From: Leptospiraceae bacterium
GTDB taxonomy: Bacteria > Spirochaetota > Leptospiria > Leptospirales > Leptonemataceae
Direction: 5' to 3'
Assembly (NCBI GenBank): GCA_025059995.1
Contig: JANXCF010000001.1
Coordinates: 248,001 to 312,000 of the forward strand
DNA length: 64,000 nucleotides
In this document: piece after piece, positions 55,439 through 64,000 of the stretch
Numbering within the stretch: position 1 is the stretch's first letter
How the letters are laid out: each line of letters begins with the position of its first letter
Program-made: the position numbers and the translations under genes
Notes under the pieces: model-generated
Told to the model about the DNA's origin: nothing
The model's input: only the letters and a program-made list of their open reading frames with translations
Database searches by the model: none

Positions 55439-58342
55439 ATGAGGATCTTCCTGCAGAACATGCTACAACAAGTGGATTGGAATAGCTTGCCACTGGAATG
55501 GAGTTCTTTTGACCTTGAGTTTTTTTCGTCAGGAAAAAGACTATGGGATTACCAGCAATCAGCTCTAAAGAATACCATCAAACTCTTATGGAAGTATTAC
55601 GATGATTTTGGAGGTGATAAGTCAAAACTTTTTCAGTGGTATAGAATCAATGGACTTCAAGAAAACTTTGATATAAAGTTAAGCAAAAAAAACGGGAAGC
55701 TAAGTTCGCTACTTGAGGAACATTTCGAAATAAAAAATGGGAGGATTCCCTATTCCAACTACATAAACCGCATGGGTTTTTGGATGGCTACTGGCTCAGG
55801 AAAGACTCTGGTAATCATAAAACTTATCTACATACTAAAAAAACTTATAAAGTTAGAATTAATTCCAGATGGGGATATTTTGTTTCTCACGCCAAGAGAT
55901 GATCTAATCAACCAATTCAAAAAAATCTTAGATGAGTTTAATTACTCAGAGAGAGAAAAGATTGAGCTTAGAGATTTAAGGGAGTATCCTGAAGTTAAAA
56001 GAATACCAGGACTTTATGGAAAACCAATTTTCTATTACAGAGCTGACAACATAAGCGACGAGCAAAAGGAAAAGATTGTTGACTATAAAAATTATTACAA
56101 CTACGGAAAATGGTACGTCATTCTGGATGAAGCTCACAAAGGAGATAAAGAAGACTCTAAAAGGCAACACATATATACTATTCTATCTAAGAATGGATTT
56201 CTTTTTAACTTCTCTGCAACTTTTACGGACCCACAAGACATAATAACTACAGGCTTTGAGTTTAATCTTTCAAACTTTATAGAAAGAGGATATGGAAAGC
56301 ATATATGCCTTTTGGAAGAAGAAGTTAAAGCTTTCAGAGATGAAGAAGATTTTAGTGATGAGGCAAAGCAAAAAGTGGTTTTAAAATCTCTCCTTTTACT
56401 TACTTACATAAAGAAGTTTTATGAGATGGCAAAAAAAGAGGACCTTAAACTATATCATAACCCTTTGCTTCTTGTGCTTGTAAATTCCGTTAATGAAGAA
56501 GATGCAGACCTTAAGCTTTTTTTAAAAGAAATCGAGAAAATAGGAAAAAGACAGATAAAAAGAAAACTCTTCAAAAAGGCAAAGAAAGAACTCTTCATTG
56601 AGTTAAAAAAGTCTCCAAAGTTCATGTATGAAGACGAAAACTTTTCACTGAATAAAAACCTCTTAAAAAGCATTAAATATAAAGACGTGCTAAAGTATGT
56701 GTTTAACTCAGAAACGCCTGGAGAAATGGAAATATCATACAGACCTTCGAGCAAAAAAGAAGTGTTGTTTAAGTTAAAATCTGCGGATAGACACTTTGCT
56801 CTAAGCAAAACCGGAAACTTACCCACATGGCTTAAGAATGAACTGGACAGATTTAACGTTAACCACCAATTCGAAGAAGAAAGTCATTTTGAGAGGATAA
56901 ATAACGAAGACTCTCCTGTTAACATCCTCATAGGATCAAGAGCTTTTTACGAAGGCTGGGACTCCAATAGACCCAACATAATCATGTTTATAAACATAGG
57001 AATAGGAGAAAAAGCCAAGAAATTTGTTCTTCAATCCGTGGGAAGGGGAGTAAGGATTGAACCAATTCCAAACAAAAGAAAAAGACTCCTGGCACTCTAT
57101 AATGATAAAGAGTTAGAAGAAGACCTCTTTAACAGTCTAAAAGATAAAATCCAGCCGATAGAAACCCTCTTCATCATAGGCACAAATAAAAAGGCATTAG
57201 ATACAGTTATTAAAGAACTAAAACGGGAAGAAACAACTACTGAGATTAAACTTTTCAAAAATCCAGCTACAGAGAAACATACGTTGCTTATACCTACATA
57301 TAAGACTGCAAATTACAGCTTATGGCAAGAGAACAGAGGAGCAAAGTTCGAAATTACTCAGCAACAGTTAGAGCTCCTAAAATATTATGTAGATTACTTT
57401 GAAGATGATAAAGTCTTACTCTTCACTTACGAAGTAGAACCGAAAATCTTAAAAATCCTAAGAAAAACTCTAAACGAACCACGTAAATACTACAATGAGG
57501 GAGAAAGAGAATTTAAAAATGTAGAGCTACTTACAAGACAAGTGCTAAGCTATTTGAAGGTCGTTCCTGAGGAATTAGATAAGTTCAAGGAATTAGAAGA
57601 TGAGATAAAGCATTTTGAACACATAAAGATTTATTTTAAAGATGCAAAAGAACTAGTAAAGAAAATAAATATAATGAAGGATTATCCACAGAAAAACAAA
57701 GAATTGGATGATTTATTCAAAATTGCTAAAAATCGCTCAGAATATGATAAAAAACACAAAGAACTTGAAGAATATAAGATTTTTGAGCATAAAGGTATAA
57801 AACTAATTATAAAGCACATTGCTCAGCACTACTACGTGCCACTTTTAATGTCAGAAGAAGAAAAAATAGATTACCTAAGCCATATAATTAAAACAAAGAG
57901 TGAAGCGGGTTTCATAAAGAAGCTTGAAGAATATTTGCAAGAACCAAACAACAAATTTTCAAATTTCGATTGGTGGTTTTTTAGCAAATTAGATGAGACT
58001 CTGGATGAAGTATATATTCCATACTACGATCCAGAAATCAACCGACTCAGCAAATTCAAACCTGACTTTATATTCTGGCTCAAGAAAAATGATAAGTATT
58101 ACATAGTATTTATTGATCCAAAAAGCATAAAGTTTACTTCTTACGAACATAAAGTAAACGGATATAAAAGGCTATTTGAAGAAAATGATAAACCAAAGGA
58201 TTTTATGTTTAATACCTTTAAAGTCAATGTTTTTCTTTTTTTGAACACTGATGATGTAAATAAGTTATCGGATAATAGCTACAAGAAATACTGGCTTGAT
58301 AATATCGAAACGTTCTTAGAAGTGATTACAGAAAGCAATTAA
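55439..58342 (+). CDS. Type III restriction helicase-nuclease (Res), apparently intact
   Basis: About 967 residues (ATG 55439; a GTG at 55430 overlaps the end of mod). A superfamily 2 helicase with Walker A ATGSGKT (near residue 117), DEAH (near 225), SAT (near 256) and QSVGRGVRIEP. The C-terminal part carries a PD-(D/E)xK-like nuclease pattern: PDFIFWLKK, then YYIVFIDPKS (D-x-K form). Together with Mod it should cut unmodified DNA after ATP-driven movement. Mod is broken here, so the protein has no obvious specificity partner. The reading frame is intact over its full length. Confidence 0.82.
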   Translation: MRIFLQNMLQQVDWNSLPLEWSSFDLEFFSSGKRLWDYQQSALKNTIKLLWKYYDDFGGDKSKLFQWYRINGLQENFDIKLSKKNGKLSSLLEEHFEIKNGRIPYSNYINRMGFWMATGSGKTLVIIKLIYILKKLIKLELIPDGDILFLTPRDDLINQFKKILDEFNYSEREKIELRDLREYPEVKRIPGLYGKPIFYYRADNISDEQKEKIVDYKNYYNYGKWYVILDEAHKGDKEDSKRQHIYTILSKNGFLFNFSATFTDPQDIITTGFEFNLSNFIERGYGKHICLLEEEVKAFRDEEDFSDEAKQKVVLKSLLLLTYIKKFYEMAKKEDLKLYHNPLLLVLVNSVNEEDADLKLFLKEIEKIGKRQIKRKLFKKAKKELFIELKKSPKFMYEDENFSLNKNLLKSIKYKDVLKYVFNSETPGEMEISYRPSSKKEVLFKLKSADRHFALSKTGNLPTWLKNELDRFNVNHQFEEESHFERINNEDSPVNILIGSRAFYEGWDSNRPNIIMFINIGIGEKAKKFVLQSVGRGVRIEPIPNKRKRLLALYNDKELEEDLFNSLKDKIQPIETLFIIGTNKKALDTVIKELKREETTTEIKLFKNPATEKHTLLIPTYKTANYSLWQENRGAKFEITQQQLELLKYYVDYFEDDKVLLFTYEVEPKILKILRKTLNEPRKYYNEGEREFKNVELLTRQVLSYLKVVPEELDKFKELEDEIKHFEHIKIYFKDAKELVKKINIMKDYPQKNKELDDLFKIAKNRSEYDKKHKELEEYKIFEHKGIKLIIKHIAQHYYVPLLMSEEEKIDYLSHIIKTKSEAGFIKKLEEYLQEPNNKFSNFDWWFFSKLDETLDEVYIPYYDPEINRLSKFKPDFIFWLKKNDKYYIVFIDPKSIKFTSYEHKVNGYKRLFEENDKPKDFMFNTFKVNVFLFLNTDDVNKLSDNSYKKYWLDNIETFLEVITESN

Positions 58343-58428
58343 AGATTATCTTAGGTTTGATGATTTGGTTTTTTATCATATTTTTTACATGGTTGATTGT
58401 GATGGTTATCCACGTTCAGAAATTCTTT

Positions 58429-59343
58429 CTACCCAACAAACATTGGCATTAACCTCGAGATTTTTTCTTGGATTTTCGTGTAAATCTTGTTTGTTTTCTC
58501 TGAAAATTCATATTTTTGTCTTTGGGTTTGGACGATTCGATAGCGATATTGGATTTGTTTTAGGAGCTCTTCTTTTTCCCACGGGTCGAGTTTTTCGAAG
58601 TAGTGTTCATAAACTTTTAGTAGAGAATAAAGACGAAAAACATCAATGTTTTTGGTTTGACTGGTCTGCGCCCACCCACCCGAACGCTTTAATGTGGGGG
58701 AACGACGATGGATGTTTGGGATTATCGCAATTGGATAATGCACTAAATACCTTATCCAGAAGTCATAGTCTTCTGCTGCGATGAGTTCTTCATCAAAATA
58801 TCCAATCTCCTCGAAGACACTCTTGTGAATCATGATGGAACTCATCGAAATCAAACAATGCCGAAAGGCTTCTACTAAAAATTTTCCAGTTCCCGGTTCT
58901 AATCTCTTAGGTGTGGGATTGAACTTTTGGTTTTTATACCATTGTTCTTTTGTATGACATGCCTTCAAAAATGGTCGTTTTGATAAAAATTTCCATTGGT
59001 AGTAGAGTTTTTCTTTATGCCATAAGTCATCCGAATCTAAAAATGCCAACCATTCATATTGTGATTGTTCTATGGCAAGATTTCTTGCACCAGCGGGACC
59101 TTTGGTCCTCGTATTTCGATAGATGCGAACATAAGAAAAATCAAGAAACTTATATCGATAAATCAGATTCCGATAAGAAAAAAATTCTTCTTCTGGCACG
59201 TCCAAAATGATGATAATCTCAGAAGGAAGAAAAGAATTTTTCTGAATAGAATAGATGGCATCAATCAATAACGAGATTCTTTCAATATGATGGTCGATGA
59301 CGATTGCAGAAACAGGAATTCTTTGTTCAAAAGAAAAAGACAT
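58429..59343 (-). CDS. GT2-family glycosyltransferase
   Basis: 304 residues. A GT-A domain with the start VSAIVIDHHIERISLLIDAIYSIQKNSF-like pattern (kept short: IYSIQKNSFLPSEIIIILD), the GAARNLA motif (GPAGARNLAIEQS) and the metal site FLDSDDLW. The ED motif region IAAEDYDFWIRY is also present. No membrane segment. It probably adds a sugar to an envelope glycan. The gene follows the 3-hydroxyacyl-CoA dehydrogenase gene by 18 bases, but no functional link is apparent. It lies next to the foreign-looking type III locus. Confidence 0.86.
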   Translation of the reverse strand: MSFSFEQRIPVSAIVIDHHIERISLLIDAIYSIQKNSFLPSEIIIILDVPEEEFFSYRNLIYRYKFLDFSYVRIYRNTRTKGPAGARNLAIEQSQYEWLAFLDSDDLWHKEKLYYQWKFLSKRPFLKACHTKEQWYKNQKFNPTPKRLEPGTGKFLVEAFRHCLISMSSIMIHKSVFEEIGYFDEELIAAEDYDFWIRYLVHYPIAIIPNIHRRSPTLKRSGGWAQTSQTKNIDVFRLYSLLKVYEHYFEKLDPWEKEELLKQIQYRYRIVQTQRQKYEFSEKTNKIYTKIQEKISRLMPMFVG

Positions 59344-59361
59344 AGGAATAAATTCCTACGT

Positions 59362-60666
59362 CTAAACTGCACGAAAAAGTTGACGATAGTCTAATTTTCT
59401 TTTTAGGGTATAAATTTGATCTCTGGGTATTTCGTGAATGGCATCGGGAACAGGAAGATTGGCTTTTTCGATGAACTTGATGGTTTCTTCAACGCCACCT
59501 AATAATTCGATCCATGCTGTTGGTGGAACCCAATTGAAGCCAAATCCCATTGCTCCATCTACACCTTTTATGTCAGTAACCTCAGGAACTAAGCTGAGTG
59601 CATAGCTAATGTATCTTGCAATGAAGTATCTAACAAGTTCTGCTTCTGAACCCGAAGAATTTTTGATGTGATTTGCTAAACCTCGATAATCTGACTCTCG
59701 AACATAAGCAATGGCTTTGTTTCGAAAACTCAAGTCGATTTGAGGTGGGATTTCATACTCACCTTTGGCAATGTTATAAACTCTTGCTATGGTTTTTCCT
59801 TCTTCGGTTTTTTCTCTTTTGTAAAGACCTCTTCCTGCTTTATTACCTAGAGCTCCTTGATTTATCAAGTCTTGCATAAACTCAGGTAATTTAAATGTAT
59901 TATGGGCATTATCATTAGTATGTTCGTAGATATTGTCTACAATGGCTTTGTGGACATCCAAGCCTACTAAGTCAATGGTTGCCAAAGGACTCATAGCCCT
60001 TCCTGTATAACCCGACAGCATTTGATCTACTAGATAAATGCCACCATGATTTTTAAATCTTTCTGCGTAAATAGCAGATTCGTTCATAAATTGGAAACCA
60101 ATGCGATTACCTGCAAACCCGGGTTTGTCATTACAAATCACAACATGACGTATCAACACTTTCTCTAAGTAATGGCTAAACTCTTTTGTGAAGTTGGGGT
60201 CATTTTTGGGGTGAGTAATGAGCTCACACAAGGTTAGTTTATAGGGAGGATTGAAAAAATGAGTTCCATAATAATATTTTTGCCCGTCATCATCAAATAC
60301 ACTTGCTAATTTCTCAATTGATAAGCCTGAGCTAACAGTGGAAACAATCGTGCCGGGTCTTCTTGACTTTGCAATCCTTTCATTGATGGGGAGTTTGGCT
60401 TCATAAGTCTCAGCGATCGCTTCGAAAACCCAATCACTTTTTGATACACAATCTTCTAAATCTTCGTAGGTTGCAGCTATCATTTTGTCTCTAATAACAT
60501 CAGAACGAACCGACTCAACGGCTTTTTCAATACCTTCTTGAGCTTTTTCTAGTGTTCTCGCAATCATATATACGGTTAAGTTTCCAAATGCTGCAAGGAT
60601 GGCTGCACTTCCAGAACCCATTGTGCCATTAGCACCAATTAGTGTTACGTTTTTGATTTCTTTCAC
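59362..60666 (-). CDS. 3-hydroxyacyl-CoA dehydrogenase
   Basis: 434 residues. The N-terminal Rossmann domain has GANGTMGSGSAA for NAD, then the VFEAIAETYEAK segment and the catalytic histidine in GTHFFNPPY. The C-terminal helical domain includes KPGFAGNRIG. It oxidises 3-hydroxyacyl-CoA to 3-ketoacyl-CoA in fatty acid breakdown or butyrate-type pathways. The GTG at 60666 is well supported by AAGGAG 8 bases upstream. A partner enoyl-CoA hydratase is not present in the window. Confidence 0.9.
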   Translation of the reverse strand: MKEIKNVTLIGANGTMGSGSAAILAAFGNLTVYMIARTLEKAQEGIEKAVESVRSDVIRDKMIAATYEDLEDCVSKSDWVFEAIAETYEAKLPINERIAKSRRPGTIVSTVSSGLSIEKLASVFDDDGQKYYYGTHFFNPPYKLTLCELITHPKNDPNFTKEFSHYLEKVLIRHVVICNDKPGFAGNRIGFQFMNESAIYAERFKNHGGIYLVDQMLSGYTGRAMSPLATIDLVGLDVHKAIVDNIYEHTNDNAHNTFKLPEFMQDLINQGALGNKAGRGLYKREKTEEGKTIARVYNIAKGEYEIPPQIDLSFRNKAIAYVRESDYRGLANHIKNSSGSEAELVRYFIARYISYALSLVPEVTDIKGVDGAMGFGFNWVPPTAWIELLGGVEETIKFIEKANLPVPDAIHEIPRDQIYTLKRKLDYRQLFRAV

Positions 60667-60770
60667 ATTGGTCTCCTTGAGTCTCTTTTAATGCAATGTT
60701 TTTAAAAATAATCTCCATGTCAAAGAATTTCAATTTACTTTTTCATTATATTGTATAATAAATCTTGAGT

Positions 60771-61385
60771 ATGATTTGCTTTGAGAATGGAAGTTTAATC
60801 TATATTCCTGATTTCTTGCCTAGCGAAGAAGCGGATTCTCTTTTTTACTATCTAATTCACAATATTCCTTGGATGGAAAAGAAAATAAAGATTTTCGGTA
60901 AGTGGGTGCAGCAACCTCGTTTGGTGTTTTGGTTCGGAGATAAAGTATATAGGTATTCTGGCATATCTTTAGAAACACGAGAGTGGGATGAAAAGATTTT
61001 TGAACTCAAAAAGCGCATTGAGTCTTTTTTTTCTTTTGAGTGGAATCATTCTTTATTGAATTTTTATCGTAATGGTAGAGACTCTATGGGATGGCATGCC
61101 GATGATGAAAAAGAATTAGGAAAAAATCCTATTATTGCTTCGTATTCTCTCGGAGTTTCTCGAAAAATACTGTTTTGTCGAAAAAAAATGCCAAAAAGAA
61201 ATGAAAATATCGCAAGCATTATACTTTCCCACAATAGCTTGTTTTTTATGTTAGGAGAAATTCAACATTATTGGTATCACGCAGTTCCGAAAGAAAAGAA
61301 CATTCAAAAGATAAAATTTAGTCATAAAAATCAAACATGGGAAACCGAAAGTAGAATTAACATCACCTTCAGAAAAATTATTTAG
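60771..61385 (+). CDS. alkB: AlkB-like 2-oxoglutarate/Fe(II) dioxygenase
   Basis: 204 residues (ATG 60771; a TTG at 60765 adds two). The facial triad is present: H-x-D in MGWHADDE, then the distal histidine in QHYWYHAVPK, with the 2-oxoglutarate arginine in SRINITFR. NFYRNGRDSMGWHAD is diagnostic of the AlkB/ABH2 group, which removes alkyl lesions from DNA or RNA by oxidation. No membrane or signal segment. It lies between the dehydrogenase (divergent) and a chemoreceptor gene. Repair is the likely role; tRNA demethylation cannot be excluded. Confidence 0.9.
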   Translation: MICFENGSLIYIPDFLPSEEADSLFYYLIHNIPWMEKKIKIFGKWVQQPRLVFWFGDKVYRYSGISLETREWDEKIFELKKRIESFFSFEWNHSLLNFYRNGRDSMGWHADDEKELGKNPIIASYSLGVSRKILFCRKKMPKRNENIASIILSHNSLFFMLGEIQHYWYHAVPKEKNIQKIKFSHKNQTWETESRINITFRKII

Positions 61386-61474
61386 TTTTGCATGAAACGA
61401 GATTATGATTACGAAAGAATTTATATTGACGTTCTACTTATTTGTTTCAATATATAAAATCATACAAATATGAG

Positions 61475-63610
61475 ATGAATATGGATGTTTCGATATTTTT
61501 GAAAAAGAATTATGATAAAAGAGAGAGCGGATATCTTTTGTCTTCGACGTTGTTTGTTTTTTTTGGTATCTTTTATATACCAGTGGTTGACTTTGTACAA
61601 AACCTAAAGTTTTTCTTTAGTGATTTTGAGTTAATTGCTATTTTTTTTATTATTTTTATTGTCAATATTTTTTTTAGTTTTATCATTCGCCATATTCTTT
61701 TCAAAAAGTTTGATTTTTTTTTTGAATTATATCGAAAGAATGGAAATTTAACCCCTGATGAAGTGATTTTATTTTCTAATTTTGTAAAAAAAATTTACAG
61801 AAGTGAACTCTATCTTTTTATATTAGATTATGTTCGTTTCTTAGTATTGTTAGGTATAATTTTATTGGTGCGTTCTATTCTTCTTCGAGATATTCATTTG
61901 TTTCATAATTTCATTATTGTAGAAATGTTAATTTTCAGTGGTTTGCATTTTATTATACAATATACTTTTACAAAAAAGCAACTTGGTGTATTAACTACAA
62001 GAGAAAAATTTTTTCATATAAAAGATGTGAAATTACCGAGAATGAGATATCTTTTCTTCTTAGAAATTTTCATTTATTTTCATTTTTTTGTTGGTTTGGT
62101 TCTTGGATTCCTCTATACTTTTCATATTTACTATTTATTAAGAGAAAATGAAAATGAAGAACAAAAACTAATCAAGATCATTCAAAATGATAAAAATATT
62201 TTATTCACATTATATTTTGATGATATACTTCAGCTTAGAGGAAAATATATTTTTATGAATCAAAATCAAGAAATCCTTTTCTCGAATCTCAAATGGAATT
62301 GGGAAGAAATAAAACAATCAACCTTATCAAGTTCTGAGGAATATGATGTATTAAAAATTCATAGTGATTTTTTTGTCATGAGAAAATGGGAATCCAAAGA
62401 ATTAAAAATTGTAATTCTAACACCTTTGAAAAATATTTTTGACAATATAAATTTCTTTTTTTCTTTTTTCTTGTATTTTCTGGCTTTACCTTTGGCAATT
62501 ATTTTTTCTGGAACAATTTCTTACTCATTTGGCACTTTTATTTCTCATATCTATCAGCTTAATCAAATCATTAACGAATTGTATCAGGGAAATTTTCCTT
62601 TTCCCTACAAAAAAGAAATTCCTTCGAATCCGATTGGGATTTCGATTATACAGATAGAGTCGTATGGAATGTTTTTATTCGAATTTGTTTCTGATCTGAA
62701 AATCCTCATTTCGAATTTAGAGGATATATATAATACTAATCTAAATTTAGTGTATGAAACAACAAAATTGACAAAGTCTAGTAATCAAAACTTTAATACG
62801 TTAAGATTATCATTAGAAGATGAAAATCTAAAGCAACAAAATTTACTTGTTAGCATAAAAAAAGAAGAAGAAGATGTAGAAGGCTATATCATTTCAGTAA
62901 GAGAATTGAATCGTCAAATCGATGTAATGAATTCTACTATTAGTAACTTGGTGAGTTTTTATAATGCAACAAAAAGTGAAGCATATATTGGAAAATCAAG
63001 CTTAAAAAAATTAGAAAGCATATTAAGAGAATTGGAAGAAAACTCGAATAAAATTCAAAAGATCATTAAGTTTATTCAGGATATTTCTAAACAAGTAGAT
63101 ATCTTAGCTCTGAATGCCTCTATAGAAGCAGCAAGAGCTGGGGATGCGGGGAAAGGTTTTGCCGTGGTTGCTGATGAGATTTCCAAGTTATCAAGCAAAA
63201 TTCAAGAGAATGTCAAGACTATAAATCAATACATAAAAGAAAATAAAGACAAAACCGAAGAAGCTAATACCACAGCAAGAGAAACTTTACATATGTTTAA
63301 TCGAGTGATAGTTGATTTATCAACTATCCAAACCACCATAGATGAAATCATCGATGTAAAAAATAACTTAGAATCACAAAATCAAAAAATCAAATCTATC
63401 ATTGATAAGCTAAGCGAGTTTCTAAATAAAATGGAAAATATCTTAATGTACAATGCAGATTTTCAAAACAAAGCATTAAGTAACATGACTAATTTTTATC
63501 AAGAATACCAAAAAGTTTACGAATTATTTTCAATCCTTCCTGTTTATTTAACAAACATGAGGGAAATTTTAGAAAATGTGAAAAATAAGATATTGTATTT
63601 CAAATTTTGA
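61475..63610 (+). CDS. Methyl-accepting chemotaxis protein with multi-pass N-terminus
   Basis: 711 residues from ATG 61475; an upstream TTG at 61442 is possible. About seven hydrophobic segments lie in the first 220 residues and another near 325-350, with a HAMP-like stretch possible after it. The soluble signalling hairpin ([37 protein letters not shown]) is intact near residue 550. A region of about 100 residues between membrane parts may be the sensor. It should report to CheA/CheW. It converges with lepA, whose stop lies 1 base away. Confidence 0.85.
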   Translation: MNMDVSIFLKKNYDKRESGYLLSSTLFVFFGIFYIPVVDFVQNLKFFFSDFELIAIFFIIFIVNIFFSFIIRHILFKKFDFFFELYRKNGNLTPDEVILFSNFVKKIYRSELYLFILDYVRFLVLLGIILLVRSILLRDIHLFHNFIIVEMLIFSGLHFIIQYTFTKKQLGVLTTREKFFHIKDVKLPRMRYLFFLEIFIYFHFFVGLVLGFLYTFHIYYLLRENENEEQKLIKIIQNDKNILFTLYFDDILQLRGKYIFMNQNQEILFSNLKWNWEEIKQSTLSSSEEYDVLKIHSDFFVMRKWESKELKIVILTPLKNIFDNINFFFSFFLYFLALPLAIIFSGTISYSFGTFISHIYQLNQIINELYQGNFPFPYKKEIPSNPIGISIIQIESYGMFLFEFVSDLKILISNLEDIYNTNLNLVYETTKLTKSSNQNFNTLRLSLEDENLKQQNLLVSIKKEEEDVEGYIISVRELNRQIDVMNSTISNLVSFYNATKSEAYIGKSSLKKLESILRELEENSNKIQKIIKFIQDISKQVDILALNASIEAARAGDAGKGFAVVADEISKLSSKIQENVKTINQYIKENKDKTEEANTTARETLHMFNRVIVDLSTIQTTIDEIIDVKNNLESQNQKIKSIIDKLSEFLNKMENILMYNADFQNKALSNMTNFYQEYQKVYELFSILPVYLTNMREILENVKNKILYFKF

Positions 63611-63611
63611 G

Positions 63612-64000
63612 TTATCGTTTTTCTTCGTTGGTTTTCAATAAAGCTAAGAAAGCCTCTTGTGGGATTTCCACGGATCCAATCATCTTCATTCTTCGTTTCC
63701 CTTCTTTTTGTTTTTCTAATAGCTTTTTCTTTCTTGTGATGTCTCCACCGTAGCATTTTGCTAATACATTTTTTCGCAGGGCGGAAATGTTTTCTCTTGC
63801 AATCACTTTTGAACCTATGGCTGCTTGGAGGGGTATTTGAAATTGATGGCGTGGTATTAACTCTTTGAGTTTTTCGATGATGGTTCTTGCTCTTTCATAA
63901 GCCTTCGAGCGATGGGTGATCATTGCTAAAGCATCGACAGGATCACCGTTCACCAAAATATCTACCTTCACTAAGTCTGATTCTCTATAACCTACAAACT
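63612..64000 (-). CDS. lepA: Elongation factor 4 (LepA), C-terminal part (runs off the window)
   Basis: 129 residues of the C-terminal part are in the window, and the gene continues beyond position 64000. The sequence [21 protein letters not shown], then [21 protein letters not shown] and the final [25 protein letters not shown] are unmistakable LepA (including its unique C-terminal domain). LepA is a ribosomal GTPase that moves tRNAs backward or aids ribosome assembly. It ends only 1 base from the chemoreceptor gene on the other strand. Confidence 0.96.
   Translation of the reverse strand, partial: FVGYRESDLVKVDILVNGDPVDALAMITHRSKAYERARTIIEKLKELIPRHQFQIPLQAAIGSKVIARENISALRKNVLAKCYGGDITRKKKLLEKQKEGKRRMKMIGSVEIPQEAFLALLKTNEEKR

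Noticed and set aside
58365-58784. 139-codon plus-strand frame after the Res gene
   Set aside because: It lies mostly antisense to a clear GT2 glycosyltransferase gene with matching motifs, and its composition (many Phe, Ser, Leu) is typical of a shadow frame.

Overview
The window is AT-rich bacterial DNA, densely packed with genes. The best taxonomic marker is a full-length cytoplasmic filament protein A (CfpA) gene at 8980-11019. CfpA is known from spirochaetes, where it forms the cytoplasmic filament ribbon, so I infer a spirochaete of uncertain lineage. Signal-peptide lipoproteins, two chemotaxis receptors and several proteins I recognise only as conserved or hypothetical agree with this. 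No rRNA, tRNA, CRISPR array or complete insertion sequence was seen.

Layout. 1-187: the start of groES (minus strand) with two CIRCE-type operators upstream. 492-3021: a complete AmmeMemoRadiSam set (AMMECR1 and MEMO1 leftward, radical SAM rightward) around a divergent promoter whose two -35 boxes overlap. 3033-7413: a metallophosphoesterase, a glycosyltransferase, a lipase-like hydrolase and an M20 amidohydrolase. 7430-8545: a decayed island with frameshifted remnants of a PLD-type helicase and a possible restriction endonuclease. 8628-20029: the cfpA block, which runs through two cytoplasmic proteins of unknown function, a von Willebrand A lipoprotein, a 679-residue unknown, a GAF-GGDEF cyclase and a pyruvate phosphate dikinase-like protein whose ATP-grasp half looks degenerate. 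20034-26554: a leftward series (aroF-type DAHP synthase, a membrane-anchored unknown, sirtuin, DedA, class V aminotransferase, glycosyltransferase, gatB). 26634-28718: an orphan ParA with two envelope proteins. 28851-32190: three copies, in different states of decay, of a surface-protein-like gene. 32376-38654: a catalytically degenerate nitrilase homologue, an EamA transporter, an anti-sigma-type ATPase, uvrB, a TolB-like lipoprotein and a thioredoxin-like chaperone. 38769-52468: housekeeping and envelope genes (tpiA, purL, a chemotaxis receptor, penicillin acylase, PP2C phosphatase, SRAP, gyrA). 52740-58342: a type III restriction-modification locus with a wrecked methyltransferase gene and an intact helicase-nuclease gene. 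58429-64000: a glycosyltransferase, a 3-hydroxyacyl-CoA dehydrogenase, an AlkB-like dioxygenase, a second chemotaxis receptor and the 3' end of lepA.

The most promising undescribed system is the co-directional cfpA block. It starts with a short leader peptide ORF whose stop lies just before the cfpA start. A strong hairpin follows cfpA. The genes downstream combine an apparently inactivated nuclease-like fold, a membrane-anchored metal-binding vWA domain with a possible FHA-like tail, a large unknown protein, c-di-GMP synthesis and a PEP-synthase-like enzyme without its usual ATP-site arginines. I infer, but cannot prove, that these proteins act together in filament assembly or anchoring. Both restriction-type loci are broken, which points to repeated gain and loss of defence genes. 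All homology statements rest on recognition of motifs, not on database searches.
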